Made by a program: the position numbers and the translations under genes. A stretch of 64,000 nt of DNA from a bacterium (GTDB lineage Bacteria > Bacillota > Bacilli > Lactobacillales > Streptococcaceae), in assembly GCA_905221095.1 (NCBI GenBank), contig CAJNBV010000006.1, positions 87,754 through 151,753 on the forward strand, read 5' to 3'. A model generated the notes under the pieces. The model worked only from the letters and a program-made list of their open reading frames with translations, was not told the origin of the DNA and did no database searches. How positions within the stretch are numbered: the first letter of the stretch is position 1; every line of letters starts with the position of its first letter. Shown one piece after another: positions 27,401-34,738 of this stretch.

Positions 27401-30078
27401 CACCAGAACCAAACTTCACAGGTAAAGCGGAAGGTGTTGAAGTACGTCGTGTAGATACAAATGGAACTCCAGCTACAGCTAAATACACACCAACGGTTAA
27501 ACCAGTAACGCCGACATCTGATGATGCTATTTCTGAAGATGTTCAAGGTGCAAAACAAACAGGAACTCCTGTGTTTACACCAGGTAAAACAACTGTTAAT
27601 GGGGAAGAAGTTACGATCGAAATCGATCCAGCAGTGAAACCAACATTAGTAGGTGCTGATGAAGAAGGTAAAGTAGTTGTACCGAACGAAGGAACGTATA
27701 CGGTAGACGAAAATGGTGTTGTAACATTTACACCAGAACCAAACTTCACAGGTAAAGCTAGCGGAGTAACGGTGAAACGTGCGGATAAAAACGGAACAGA
27801 AGTAACTGCTAAATACACACCAACGGTTAAACCAGTAACGCCAACAGGAAAAGATGTTGTAACAACAGACGCTCAAGGCGTTACTCAAACAGGAACACCA
27901 GTATTTACACCAGGTAAAGCAACTGTGAACGGTACTGAAAAAACTGTAGAATTATCTGATAAGCCAGCTAAATTAGTAGATCCGAAAACAGGAGACCCAG
28001 TTGATTCTGTAACTGTAGATGGCGAAGGAACTTATACGGTTGATCCAGATGGAACAGTAACATTTGTACCTGAAAAATCATTTACAGGACAAGCAACAGG
28101 TGTAACAGTTAAACGCGAAGATAAGAACGGAACACCTGTAACTGCTAAATACACTCCAGTCGTATTACCAGTAACACCAACTGGTAAAGATGTGATTTCT
28201 ATCGGTGAAAAAGGACAAAAACAATCTGAAACGCCAGTATTCAAAGCAGGAACAACTAAAGTAAATGGTAAAACAGTGGTAGTCCCAATCGATGAAACTG
28301 TAGCCCCAACTCTTGAAGGAGCAGATCCAGAAGGTAAAGTAGTCGTAGCAGGAGAAGGAACCTACACAATTGATAAAGAAGGTAAAGTAACCTTTACACC
28401 AGAACCAAACTTCGTAGGAAAAGCAAGTGGTGTAACAGTTAAACGTGTGGACGAAAACGGAACACCAGTAACAGCGACATACACTCCAACTGTATTAGGG
28501 AAAACAACTACTGAAAACGTTGTATCTGAAGATGCTAAAGGAAAACCACAATCAAATACTCCAGTCTTTAAAGGAGATGTGGATACAATAGTACCACCAA
28601 CATTTGAGGATGGAACAACAACCAAAGTAATCCCTGGAGAAGGAACTTACACAATTGATGAAACTGGTAAAGTAACCTTCACTCCAGAAGAAAACTTCGT
28701 AGGAACAGCTACACCAGTAGAAGTAGTTCGTAAAGACAAAAACGGAAGAACAATTAAAGCTTCTTATACACCAACCGTACGTCCTGACACAAAATTTGTA
28801 GTCGTAGGAAAAGATGGCAAAGAAACTGAATTAATTCCATCTAAGGATGGTAAAAAACCATCAGAAAAAATCTTAGGATACAAAGTTGTTAAGACTGAAA
28901 AAGATGAAAAAGGTAACACTAAACACATCTATGAAAAAGTAACAACAAAACACGTTGATTCTAAAGGAAATCCAATTCCAGGAACAACAACTGAAGAAGG
29001 AACAACTGATCCTAAGACATCAAAAGAAGTTCCAGGATATAAAGTAGTGAAAACAACCACCACGAAAGATGGGGATACAGTTCATACTTACGAAAAAATA
29101 ACTACATCATTCATAGACAAAGAAGGAAACTTCATTACTGTTGATAAGGACAACAAGCCTGTAGAATCAACAGAAGAGGGAACAAAACCTAAGAAAGATA
29201 TTCCAGGATACAGATTCGTAGAAACTAATACTCTAGAAAATGGAGATACAGAACATATCTACGAAAAAGTAACTACAACATTCAAGGATAAAGAAGGTAA
29301 TCTCATTACTGTTGATAAGGACAATAACCCTGTGGAATCGACAGAAGAAGGAGAAAAACCAGCTAAATCTATCTCAGGATACAAATTTGTAGAAACTAAG
29401 AAACTTTCGAATGGAGATACAGAACACGTCTACGAAAAAGTAACAACACCAACTCCATCTGTTAAAAAATCAAGAATTATTGCACGTGATACTGAAGGAA
29501 AGATCATTCCAGGATTTGAATTTGATATGCTATCGCCTATCTTGGATATTCCTGAGTATGAGTATGTAGGTGAAGAGACTCTTCCTGACGGTACAATCAA
29601 ACGTATCTACAAGAAAGTGAAGGGATCGACAACACCAGTAAACCCATACAGTCCAACACCAACACAAATTACAGAAAAAGTATTAACAACTTATGTAGAT
29701 GAAAATGGTGAATTGATTATTCCGGATGAAAATGGTTCACATCCAGGTAAACCATTAGAAGGTTACGAGTTGGTTCGTACAGAAACAGATGCTAATGGAA
29801 ATGTTCGCAATGTTTACCGTAAGGTGCAATCTCAAACACCAGCACAACCGGGAGAGCCAGCAACTCCAGCAATGCCTGAACAGCCAGCTAAACCAGAAGT
29901 GCCTGTAACTTCAGAGCAATCAGTACAAGAAGCACAAGCTACAGTATCTAAAGAAGCTGAAGCTAAACGTGAATTGCCAAATACTGGTACAGAAGACAAT
30001 GCTAGCCTAGCAGCACTTGGACTTCTCGGAGTATTGAGCGGATTTGGTCTTGTAGCTCGCAAGAAGAAAGAAGACTAA
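21466..30078 (+). CDS. CshA-like fibrillar LPXTG surface adhesin
   Basis: 2,870-aa cell-wall-anchored fibril protein. Signal peptide with a YSIRK-type motif (YGIRKYSFGAAS), then a helical E/K/A-rich segment (about 50-280), a globular N-terminal region (about 290-660), a GEVED-type domain (about 673-800) with a calcium-loop-like DFNGNGKFDEGE, 14 CshA-type repeats (about 805-2440), a MucBP-like region (about 2441-2789), and LPNTG at 2837-2841 with hydrophobic tail and KKKED. Sortase A would attach it. CshA proteins bind fibronectin and other oral bacteria. The start is ATG 21466, 12 nt after the SD; an in-frame TTG at 21454 touches the SD. Architecture is clear; ligand inferred. Confidence 0.88.
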   Translation: MKGKQQQDFRTEKYIRYGIRKYSFGAASVAIAAGLMFLGNGAVSATEVQQAGTEVTTVSPSQDDKEKADAKSETVETEKAAEAKPEVKVEEAKKVNKAVLEASIATLERNSNSAPDADQAVLSAAREVLEKAKAVLASATATQEEVDAQVQTVQALSTVVTEAQAAGVTAKAEEKKVEDKAKSEAEQTPEVKEARKELTQVSSEAEVTNKLAETELAKADVKEENKAAVTAAVAKNQAVLAETKALLADKSVTKEQVDAQLERLNESILAVYNELKNAGIGRDGKFSYVLADIADTVAEPPLSEEEQARHWEKYKDKNTARLTKQIKWFDVGSKTATVENLGSGDKLQVGTKFTQEISPGYVVTLTVTKLAPFNSTDVYKERGGAGYDANAKNVYKDGAPAELKVVTQGGYSVAKTNGMNTGGKTVIQSVQNGANVGVEFSVKATLNGKEVPANVVFLTGEEAGSSEIEIYKTDGDGFELVTELSNSTVRNQETARSYTTETYEKRSVAGAGHGQAGNQLGIKNTIEGSGKPAFEVFKQDKGKGFFNKTITSDTVIAMKESDGTYNTDGLGTQIFGPVSTHRSSGFSTPLVMTRNAKNIGMYIFSSGQQGSMLGFMLLDEGDAPASYGRVAHSISKSNGQKQPYLGSVAPDVDIRTTPIDKTTAFKYDDNHGDGAADEGARQLMGDGVQANDNYTLHKVNETTYSMTFDAHLDGESSAWVNGWIDFNGNGKFDEGEAATPTEVTQDGKVTLTWNTNVQNVDTTATKLATRLRIALDKADITTPTGIAYSGEVEDFQIQQTIPPRGTKEETSDVQGATQNATVQFNAYGQINYDFSETNTIDTTVKSQIVKPDGSLVTDADLVDGYYVVQGQGKYKITDNGKDVNVEFIPEANFVGTADGITIRRTDANGATTGWGLNGNRVVKGEGEDGATLNLISDQVQLQNSPSKGSMDGRYIPTVTPKPITGEPKTSKDVQGKEQKETPVFKTDAGKDNEAVITPSATHPAKLVDPKTGKPTEEASVTVENEGTYTINPTTGEVTFQPLPTFTGRATGIGVSLTAPVGVDKTGAEATSTATTTYTPEVTPVKPTADPATSTGIQGETQTGTPTFTAGNAEVPIKTGSVKLLNADGTEAQGAVPALDNEGNKVGEYTVDATIGVVTFTPTDKAYVGPVVPAKVQAEDNNGTKVETKYTPSIVGVKPTATPADSSNIQGEVQSGVVAFAPGKATIEGTEKSVAIKANSAVLLDKQGNPVTAGTPVDAEDANGNKVGEYTIDPATNTVTFTPTDKTYTGKVVPANVQAEDANGTIVKTTYTPSIVGVTPSATPADTTDIQGVEQSKEVTFKPGKTTIKGVEKEVPIDTTSFKLLDETGNPAESVPAKNPAGDVIGTYTLKVVDGKPTAVFTPTDKTYAGEVEAVTIQAKDTNGTAVTTTYTPNITPVSPSGTPATTEGVQGQPQEGTPTFTPGNDKIPMKIDATQPAKLVDPETGNTIDEPTMPAKDAKGNTVGTYTIEPTTGKVTFTPNKDFVGTPVPVRVQAKDANGTPTSATYTPTVKPVTPEGINTFTEDIQGSPQSGKPQFKPGKTTINGKEVEVPMDDNTPAKLKDPNTGQEVTSVTIPGEGTYTVDADGTVHFTPDKQFKGKGQTLTVVRQDANGTKVTAEYTAVVKPATPEGTEVLTAGVQGKVQSGKPNFVGGKAEVNGVEKTVDIDETKPAKLIDPNTGQEATTVTIDGEGTYEVSENGTVTFTPVPGFVGKGTELTVKRVDLNGTPAIGKYTAVVIGTKPTAKPAVTSDIQGQTQSHSVTFKGGTVEVEDPMTKVKTEETVAIDPRTYTLLDENGQAADSVPAKNPDGKEIGTYTLVKEEGKDPVAVFTPTDKSYTGEVKPVTVQAKDTNGTAVTTTYTPNITPIKPTAKPAVSEGAQGKEQTGTPTFTEGHTKAPIDPTVPAKLIDPETGQPTDEKSVTVPGEGTYTVAEDGTVTFTPEPNFTGKAEGVEVRRVDTNGTPATAKYTPTVKPVTPTSDDAISEDVQGAKQTGTPVFTPGKTTVNGEEVTIEIDPAVKPTLVGADEEGKVVVPNEGTYTVDENGVVTFTPEPNFTGKASGVTVKRADKNGTEVTAKYTPTVKPVTPTGKDVVTTDAQGVTQTGTPVFTPGKATVNGTEKTVELSDKPAKLVDPKTGDPVDSVTVDGEGTYTVDPDGTVTFVPEKSFTGQATGVTVKREDKNGTPVTAKYTPVVLPVTPTGKDVISIGEKGQKQSETPVFKAGTTKVNGKTVVVPIDETVAPTLEGADPEGKVVVAGEGTYTIDKEGKVTFTPEPNFVGKASGVTVKRVDENGTPVTATYTPTVLGKTTTENVVSEDAKGKPQSNTPVFKGDVDTIVPPTFEDGTTTKVIPGEGTYTIDETGKVTFTPEENFVGTATPVEVVRKDKNGRTIKASYTPTVRPDTKFVVVGKDGKETELIPSKDGKKPSEKILGYKVVKTEKDEKGNTKHIYEKVTTKHVDSKGNPIPGTTTEEGTTDPKTSKEVPGYKVVKTTTTKDGDTVHTYEKITTSFIDKEGNFITVDKDNKPVESTEEGTKPKKDIPGYRFVETNTLENGDTEHIYEKVTTTFKDKEGNLITVDKDNNPVESTEEGEKPAKSISGYKFVETKKLSNGDTEHVYEKVTTPTPSVKKSRIIARDTEGKIIPGFEFDMLSPILDIPEYEYVGEETLPDGTIKRIYKKVKGSTTPVNPYSPTPTQITEKVLTTYVDENGELIIPDENGSHPGKPLEGYELVRTETDANGNVRNVYRKVQSQTPAQPGEPATPAMPEQPAKPEVPVTSEQSVQEAQATVSKEAEAKRELPNTGTEDNASLAALGLLGVLSGFGLVARKKKED
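23880..28785 (+). repeat. 14 CshA-type fibril repeats within the adhesin
   Basis: Units of about 105-125 residues, each beginning near a (D/G)(V/I/A)QG..Q.G.P.F..G motif, at about 23900, 24380, 24750, 25085, 25447, 25807, 26155, 26494, 26833, 27214, 27538, 27868, 28204 and 28531. They end in a YTP motif. Some pairs remain almost identical in DNA, for example 25714-25770 and 27120-27176. Confidence 0.85.
28786..29830 (+). repeat. MucBP-like repeats near the C-terminus of the adhesin
   Basis: Six related units with the pattern D.(D/E)GN...(P)GY..V.T....G.T.H.YEKV. Two central copies share IDKEGN/KDKEGN and TVDKDN motifs and are close in DNA. They link the fibril repeats to the wall anchor. Confidence 0.7.
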
Positions 30079-30123
30079 TCTTTCTAATTGACATGATTTG
30101 TTTGGAATGAACAGATTATCCTT

Positions 30124-30157
30124 AAAGCTGATGAATCGAATGATTCATCAGCTTTTT
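30124..30157 (+). terminator. Terminator after the CshA-like gene
   Basis: Strong stem AAAGCTGATGAATC / GATTCATCAGCTTT with GAAT loop and TTTTT. Confidence 0.9.
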
Positions 30158-30229
30158 GGCTATTTTGACTAGGAGAGGGTGACATAGTAAACAGCGAAAT
30201 CAGGCTCTTAGAGAGGAAATAATGATGGC

Positions 30230-30300
30230 TCTTTGTCAACTGTAGTGGGTTGAAGAAAAGCTAAAATCTAGAAAGGACAAATTTCGTCCTTTCTTTTTTT
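30230..30300. mobile_element. Possible IS-end remnant with terminator hairpin
   Basis: GGCTCTTTGTCAACTGTAGT followed by GGGTTGA resembles the terminal repeats I associate with streptococcal ISL3-family elements. It is followed by hairpin AGAAAGGAC/GTCCTTTCT (30270-30294) and a T-run. No transposase remains and no partner end is in the window. Confidence 0.35.
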
Positions 30301-30394
30301 GAGTATAATTAGCCATGTCGTTCATCTGAGATGTAAGTACTCAGTGGTTACCATCTACTAGCGAACCTATATGCGTAAACTACGTGAGCAATTG

Positions 30395-30499
30395 ATACTC
30401 TTCAAAAATCAAATTCAAACCACGTCAGCGTCGGCTTGTCGTACTCAAGTACTGCCTGCGCCTAGCTTTCTAGTTTGCTCTTTGATTTTTATTGAGTAT
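30395..30499 (+). repeat. BOX element (boxA-boxC, no boxB)
   Basis: About 105 nt from ATACTCTTCAAAAATCAAAT to TTTTTATTGAGTATG; boxA core CACGTCAGCGTCGG, no boxB. Confidence 0.8.
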
Positions 30500-30613
30500 G
30501 AATTCGAACTAGAGAGGTAATTAATAGATTTATGCTATAATCATGGCAGACTGTATGCGTTTGATTATAGTTCATCAAAAACTAGATTAGAATTATCAGA
30601 TAATATCATTTTA

Positions 30614-30622
30614 TGTTATAAT
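30614..30622 (+). promoter_or_regulatory. Extended -10 promoter of the methyltransferase gene
   Basis: TGTTATAAT (hexamer 30617-30622), with a possible TTATCA -35 at 30593-30598 (18-bp spacer). Confidence 0.6.
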
Positions 30623-30646
30623 GAAGAAAAAAACAGAGGTGTTCAA

Positions 30647-31405
30647 ATGTCAGAAGCAGGTCATAAGTTTTTAGCGAAACTGGGGAAAAAACGCTTACGT
30701 CCAGGTGGAAAACGTGCCACAGATTGGTTAATTGCGGAAGGAGGATTTTCAAAAGAAAAGAGAATACTAGAGGTTGCGTGTAATAGGGGAACTACAGCAA
30801 TTGAGTTGGCACAGCGTTTTGGTTGTAAGATAACTGCTGTTGATATGGATGGTCAAGCTTTAGAAGTGGCTAAAAAATCTGCTAAAACGGCAGGTGTTGG
30901 TCATTTAATCAGGTTTGAAAGAGCAAATGCAATGAAACTTCCTTATGAAGATGCTAGTTTTGATATTGTTATAAATGAAGCTATGCTGACTATGCAAGCC
31001 GATCAAGCTAAGAAAAAATGTGTAATGGAGTATCTAAGGGTTTTAAAACCTGAAGGTCTTCTTTTGACACATGATGTGCTTCTTAAGGAAACTAAAGAGT
31101 CTGTCAGACAGGAATTGTCGCAAGCAATTCATGTAAATGTAGGTCCTTTAACTCAAGATGGTTGGGAACAGGTGATGATAGAATCAGGTTATTGTGATGT
31201 GAAAATATTGACTGGTGAAATGACATTAATGAAATTATCAGGTATGATTTATGACGAAGGTTGGCTAGGAACCTTGAAAATTTGTGTAAATGCTTGTAAA
31301 AAGGAGAATAGAAAGCAGTTTTTAACTATGTATAAAATGTTTGATAAGAATAAAAAGAACTTGGGCTTTATTGCTATGGCTAGTCATAAATCGTCAAATC
31401 GTTAG
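30647..31405 (+). CDS. Class I SAM-dependent methyltransferase
   Basis: 252 aa. SAM-binding motif I is LEVACNRGTTAIELA (about 41-55; N and R replace the usual GxG glycines), followed by the acidic AVDMD (about 65) and the FDIVINEAMLTM segment (motif IV). Similar to UbiE-type enzymes, but the substrate is unknown. RBS AGAGGTG is 6 nt before the ATG. In pneumococcus a homologue precedes apt, as here. Confidence 0.8.
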   Translation: MSEAGHKFLAKLGKKRLRPGGKRATDWLIAEGGFSKEKRILEVACNRGTTAIELAQRFGCKITAVDMDGQALEVAKKSAKTAGVGHLIRFERANAMKLPYEDASFDIVINEAMLTMQADQAKKKCVMEYLRVLKPEGLLLTHDVLLKETKESVRQELSQAIHVNVGPLTQDGWEQVMIESGYCDVKILTGEMTLMKLSGMIYDEGWLGTLKICVNACKKENRKQFLTMYKMFDKNKKNLGFIAMASHKSSNR

Positions 31406-31450
31406 ATAATCATTGAAGTTAACTTTTCCTTTTTTCTTTCTTAAAAAATA

Positions 31451-31459
31451 TGGTATAAT
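31451..31459 (+). promoter_or_regulatory. Extended -10 promoter of apt
   Basis: TGGTATAAT (hexamer 31454-31459), 31 nt before the ATG. Confidence 0.65.
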
Positions 31460-31490
31460 AGAGAGTAAAAACTTTGAAAGAAAGAAAAAG

Positions 31491-32003
31491 ATGAATTTAA
31501 AAGATTATATTGCAACAATTGAAAATTATCCTAAGGAAGGCATCACCTTCCGTGATATTAGTCCTTTGATGGCTGATGGAAATGCTTATAGCTACGCTGT
31601 TCGTGAAATTGTTCAGTATGCTACTGACAAGAAAATCGACATGATCGTAGGTCCTGAGGCTCGTGGATTTATCGTGGGTTGTCCAGTTGCCTTTGAGTTG
31701 GGAATTGGTTTTGCCCCTGTTCGTAAGCCAGGTAAATTGCCACGCGAAGTCATTTCTGCTGACTATGAAAAAGAGTACGGTGTTGATACCTTGACTATGC
31801 ACGCGGATGCCATCAAGCCAGGTCAACGTGTTCTTATCGTAGACGACCTCTTGGCGACAGGTGGAACTGTTAAGGCAACCATCGAGATGATTGAAAAACT
31901 TGGTGGTATTGTAGCAGGTTGTGCCTTCCTTGTCGAATTGGATGAATTGAACGGCCGTGAAAAAATCGGTGACTACGACTACAAAGTTTTGATGCATTAT
32001 TAA
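31491..32003 (+). CDS. apt: Adenine phosphoribosyltransferase
   Basis: Converts adenine and PRPP to AMP (purine salvage). 170 aa, standard length from the ATG at 31491 with GAAAGAAAAAG upstream; an in-frame ATG at 31413 lies upstream of the promoter and is rejected. PRPP motif [13 protein letters not shown] is near residues 108-120. Followed by a terminator. Confidence 0.96.
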   Translation: MNLKDYIATIENYPKEGITFRDISPLMADGNAYSYAVREIVQYATDKKIDMIVGPEARGFIVGCPVAFELGIGFAPVRKPGKLPREVISADYEKEYGVDTLTMHADAIKPGQRVLIVDDLLATGGTVKATIEMIEKLGGIVAGCAFLVELDELNGREKIGDYDYKVLMHY

Positions 32004-32006
32004 TGA

Positions 32007-32029
32007 AAAACAGTCCTTAGGGCTGTTTT
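32007..32029 (+). terminator. Terminator after apt
   Basis: Stem AAAACAGTCC / GGGCTGTTTT (one T-G pair), short loop. Confidence 0.7.
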
Positions 32030-32076
32030 CTCTACATTAGGATATAAAAATAGACTATAGCTAGTTAGAGAAAAAC

Positions 32077-32093
32077 TATAATTGAAAACTATA
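32077..32093. promoter_or_regulatory. Predicted MtaR/MetR operator (MET-box) upstream of metA
   Basis: TATAATTGAAAACTATA differs at two positions from the streptococcal MET-box consensus as I remember it (TATAGTTTNAAACTATA). It overlaps the metA -35 box, as expected for a regulator of methionine genes. Confidence 0.55.
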
Positions 32094-32110
32094 TCTTCTT
32101 GCAGTATAAT
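32082..32110 (+). promoter_or_regulatory. Promoter of metA
   Basis: TTGAAA (32082-32087), 17-bp spacer, TATAAT (32105-32110). The leader contains hairpin GTGTTTGA/TCAAACAC (32122-32146). Confidence 0.8.
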
Positions 32111-32185
32111 AAAAGGACTAAGTGTTTGAGTTTTGACTTCAAACACATGCAATGATTCCTGAAAGAGTACAGTTAGGAGAGGGTT

Positions 32186-33130
32186 ATGCCGATTCGAATT
32201 GATAAAAAATTACCAGCTGTTGAGATTTTACGGACAGAGAACATCTTTGTTATGGATGATCAACGTGCTGCCCACCAAGATATCCGTCCCTTGAAGATTT
32301 TGATTTTAAATCTTATGCCACAAAAAATGGTCACAGAGACTCAGTTATTACGCCATTTGGCCAATACACCCCTACAACTGGATATTGATTTTCTCTATAT
32401 GGAAAGCCATCGTTCTAAAACAACTCGTTCAGAACATATGGAGACCTTTTATAAAACTTTTCCTGAAGTTAAGGACGAGTATTTTGATGGGATGATTATC
32501 ACGGGTGCTCCAGTTGAGCATTTACCATTTGAGGAAGTGGACTATTGGGAGGAATTCAGTCAGGTAATCGAGTGGTCCAAGACCCATGTCTATTCGACTC
32601 TTCATATCTGTTGGGGGGCTCAGGCGGGTCTTTATCTTCGTTATGGGGTTGAAAAATACCAGATGGACAGTAAGTTATCAGGTATTTATCCTCAGGATAC
32701 TTTAAAAGAAGGACACCTTCTCTTTAGAGGTTTTGACGATAGCTATGTATCCCCTCATTCACGGCACACAGAGATTTCTAAGGAAGAAATCTTAAACAAA
32801 ACCAATCTTGAGATTTTATCAGAAGGGCCACAGGTTGGGGTTTCGATTTTGGCCAGTCGTGATTTACGAGAAATTTATAGTTTTGGGCATTTGGAGTATG
32901 ACCGTGATACCTTGGCAAAAGAGTATTTCCGAGATCGTGATGCAGGTTTGGATCCTCATATTCCAGAAAATTACTTTAAGGATGATGATGTCAACCAGAC
33001 ACCTTGTCTTTGTTGGTCTTCATCAGCAGCCCTCTTTTTCAGTAACTGGGTAAACTATGCGGTCTATCAGGAAACACCTTTTGAATGGAGAAAGATAGAA
33101 GATGATGCATCTGCATATGGGTATTTATAA
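32186..33130 (+). CDS. metA: Homoserine O-acetyltransferase (MetA type)
   Basis: First dedicated step of methionine synthesis, acylating homoserine. 314 aa. Catalytic Cys142 (HICWGAQAG) with His235 and Glu237 (GHLEYD). Residue 111 is Glu (APVEHLPF), which in the MetA family goes with acetyl-CoA use, whereas Gly111 goes with succinyl-CoA; hence homoserine O-acetyltransferase. RBS TTAGGAGAGGG. The next gene starts 8 nt after the stop. Confidence 0.93.
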   Translation: MPIRIDKKLPAVEILRTENIFVMDDQRAAHQDIRPLKILILNLMPQKMVTETQLLRHLANTPLQLDIDFLYMESHRSKTTRSEHMETFYKTFPEVKDEYFDGMIITGAPVEHLPFEEVDYWEEFSQVIEWSKTHVYSTLHICWGAQAGLYLRYGVEKYQMDSKLSGIYPQDTLKEGHLLFRGFDDSYVSPHSRHTEISKEEILNKTNLEILSEGPQVGVSILASRDLREIYSFGHLEYDRDTLAKEYFRDRDAGLDPHIPENYFKDDDVNQTPCLCWSSSAALFFSNWVNYAVYQETPFEWRKIEDDASAYGYL

Positions 33131-33138
33131 GAGGAATT

Positions 33139-33816
33139 ATGACATATTTAGACGCTTTTAAATCAGGGAACTTGGTTTTACCGAGTGCCCTGCTCTTGCA
33201 TTTTAAGGAACTCTTTCCTTCCAGCGATGATTTTCTGGTCTGGCAATTTTTCTATTTGCAAAATACGACAGGTTTGGAAGAAATGTCGCCAAGTCAGATT
33301 GCTGAAAGGATTGGCAAGGAAATTTCGGATGTCAACCAGTCCATTTCCAATCTGACGGAGAGGGGACTTCTCCAATATCGTACTATCGAATTAAATGGCG
33401 AAATTGAATTGCTCTTTGATGCTAGTCTAGCCTTGGAACGTTTGGATGACTTGCTTGGAGTTAGTGCATCGAGTTCAGATCAGTTGACACCTCAAAACCT
33501 GCTCAAGGATTTGGTAGAAACCTTCCAGCAGGAGTTGGGACGCTTGTTGACGCCTTTTGAGATTGAGGATTTGACCAAGACTCTAAAAGAAGATGGAACC
33601 AGTGCTGACTTGATTAAGGAAGCTCTTCGAGAAGCTGTTTTGAATGGAAAAGCAAACTGGAAGTACATTCAGGCGATTTTGAGAAACTGGCGCCATGAAG
33701 GTATCAAGAGTGTGGCTCAAATTGAGGCTAAGCGGGCAGAAAGAGAAGCAAGCAATCCTCAGTTGACACAGGTATCTGCAGATTTTCGAAGTGCCATGGA
33801 TCTCTGGAAGGATTAA
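33139..33816 (+). CDS. dnaD: DnaD-like replication protein
   Basis: 225 aa: an N-terminal winged-helix region (about 1-95, MSPSQIAERIGKEISDVNQSISNL segment) and a C-terminal DnaD domain with the YIQAILRNWRHEGI motif near 175-188. DnaD helps load the replicative helicase at oriC and restart sites. RBS AAGAGGAAT. Closely linked behind metA, with which it probably shares a transcript despite unrelated function. Confidence 0.88.
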   Translation: MTYLDAFKSGNLVLPSALLLHFKELFPSSDDFLVWQFFYLQNTTGLEEMSPSQIAERIGKEISDVNQSISNLTERGLLQYRTIELNGEIELLFDASLALERLDDLLGVSASSSDQLTPQNLLKDLVETFQQELGRLLTPFEIEDLTKTLKEDGTSADLIKEALREAVLNGKANWKYIQAILRNWRHEGIKSVAQIEAKRAEREASNPQLTQVSADFRSAMDLWKD

Positions 33817-33849
33817 TCAATGCAAGCAGTCTTGAAATCCGAGTAAGAT

Positions 33850-33878
33850 TTGCAAGCTGTGTATAATTGTGATAGAAT
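33850..33878 (+). promoter_or_regulatory. Promoter of tpiA
   Basis: TTGCAA (33850-33855), 17-bp spacer, TAGAAT (33873-33878). Confidence 0.7.
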
Positions 33879-33913
33879 AAATAGAAAATAAATTGAAAAA
33901 AGAGGTATGTGAA

Positions 33914-34672
33914 ATGTCACGTAAACCATTTATCGCTGGTAACTGGAAAATGAACAAAAATCCAGAAGAAGCTAAAGCATTTGTTGAAGCCGTTGCATCA
34001 AAACTTCCTTCATCAGATCTTGTTGAAGCAGGTATCGCTGCTCCAGCTCTTGATTTGACAACTGTTCTTGCTGCTGCTAAAGGTTCAAACCTTAAAGTTG
34101 CTGCTCAAAACTGCTACTTTGAAAATGCAGGTGCTTTCACTGGTGAAACTAGCCCACAAGTTTTGAAAGAAATCGGTACTGACTACGTTGTTATCGGTCA
34201 CTCAGAACGCCGTGACTACTTCCATGAAACTGACGAAGATATCAACAAAAAAGCAAAAGCAATCTTTGCAAACGGTATGCTTCCAATCATCTGTTGTGGT
34301 GAGTCACTTGAAACTTACGAAGCTGGTAAAGCTGCTGAATTCGTAGGTGCTCAAGTATCTGCTGCATTGGCTGGATTGACTGCTGAACAAGTTGCTGCAT
34401 CAGTTATCGCTTACGAGCCAATCTGGGCTATCGGTACTGGTAAATCAGCTTCACAAGACGACGCACAAAAAATGTGTAAAGTTGTTCGTGACGTTGTAGC
34501 TGCTGACTTTGGTCAAGAAGTTGCGGACAAAGTTCGTGTTCAATACGGTGGTTCTGTTAAACCTGAAAACGTTGCTTCATACATGGCTTGCCCAGACGTT
34601 GACGGCGCCCTTGTAGGTGGTGCGTCACTTGAAGCAGAAAGCTTCTTGGCTTTGCTTGACTTTGTAAAATAA
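33914..34672 (+). CDS. tpiA: Triosephosphate isomerase
   Basis: Interconverts DHAP and glyceraldehyde-3-phosphate in glycolysis. 252 aa from ATG 33914 ([14 protein letters not shown]); an in-frame ATG at 33893 would add seven residues not typical of the family. Active-site parts are all present: GNWKMN (Lys), VIGHSERR (His), [12 protein letters not shown] (Glu) and YGGSVKPEN. Strong codon bias, as for glycolytic genes. Confidence 0.97.
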   Translation: MSRKPFIAGNWKMNKNPEEAKAFVEAVASKLPSSDLVEAGIAAPALDLTTVLAAAKGSNLKVAAQNCYFENAGAFTGETSPQVLKEIGTDYVVIGHSERRDYFHETDEDINKKAKAIFANGMLPIICCGESLETYEAGKAAEFVGAQVSAALAGLTAEQVAASVIAYEPIWAIGTGKSASQDDAQKMCKVVRDVVAADFGQEVADKVRVQYGGSVKPENVASYMACPDVDGALVGGASLEAESFLALLDFVK

Positions 34673-34690
34673 TCAGTAGCAAAAGCTAGG

Positions 34691-34723
34691 TGGAACAGCA
34701 TTCAGATGTCTGTTCCATTTTTT
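34691..34723 (+). terminator. Terminator between tpiA and lytC
   Basis: Stem TGGAACAG / CTGTTCCA with 11-nt loop and TTTTTT. It ends only a few bases before the lytC SD. Confidence 0.85.
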
Positions 34724-34738
34724 ATAGGAGAGGAAAGA

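Noticed and set aside
30300-30394. Transposase gene fragment before the BOX at 30395
   Set aside because: No frame of useful length or recognisable motif remains; only an IS-end-like stretch further left can be suggested.
31413-31490. Longer apt start at 31413
   Set aside because: It lies upstream of the extended -10 box, and the extra residues are not typical of Apt.
32030-32185. S-box or T-box riboswitch upstream of metA
   Set aside because: The leader is only about 70 nt with one simple hairpin; there is no conserved riboswitch core, and the MET-box explains control better.
34706-34738. Earlier start for lytC within the terminator region
   Set aside because: The N-terminus would not be a signal peptide, whereas TTG 34739 has an SD and is followed directly by one.
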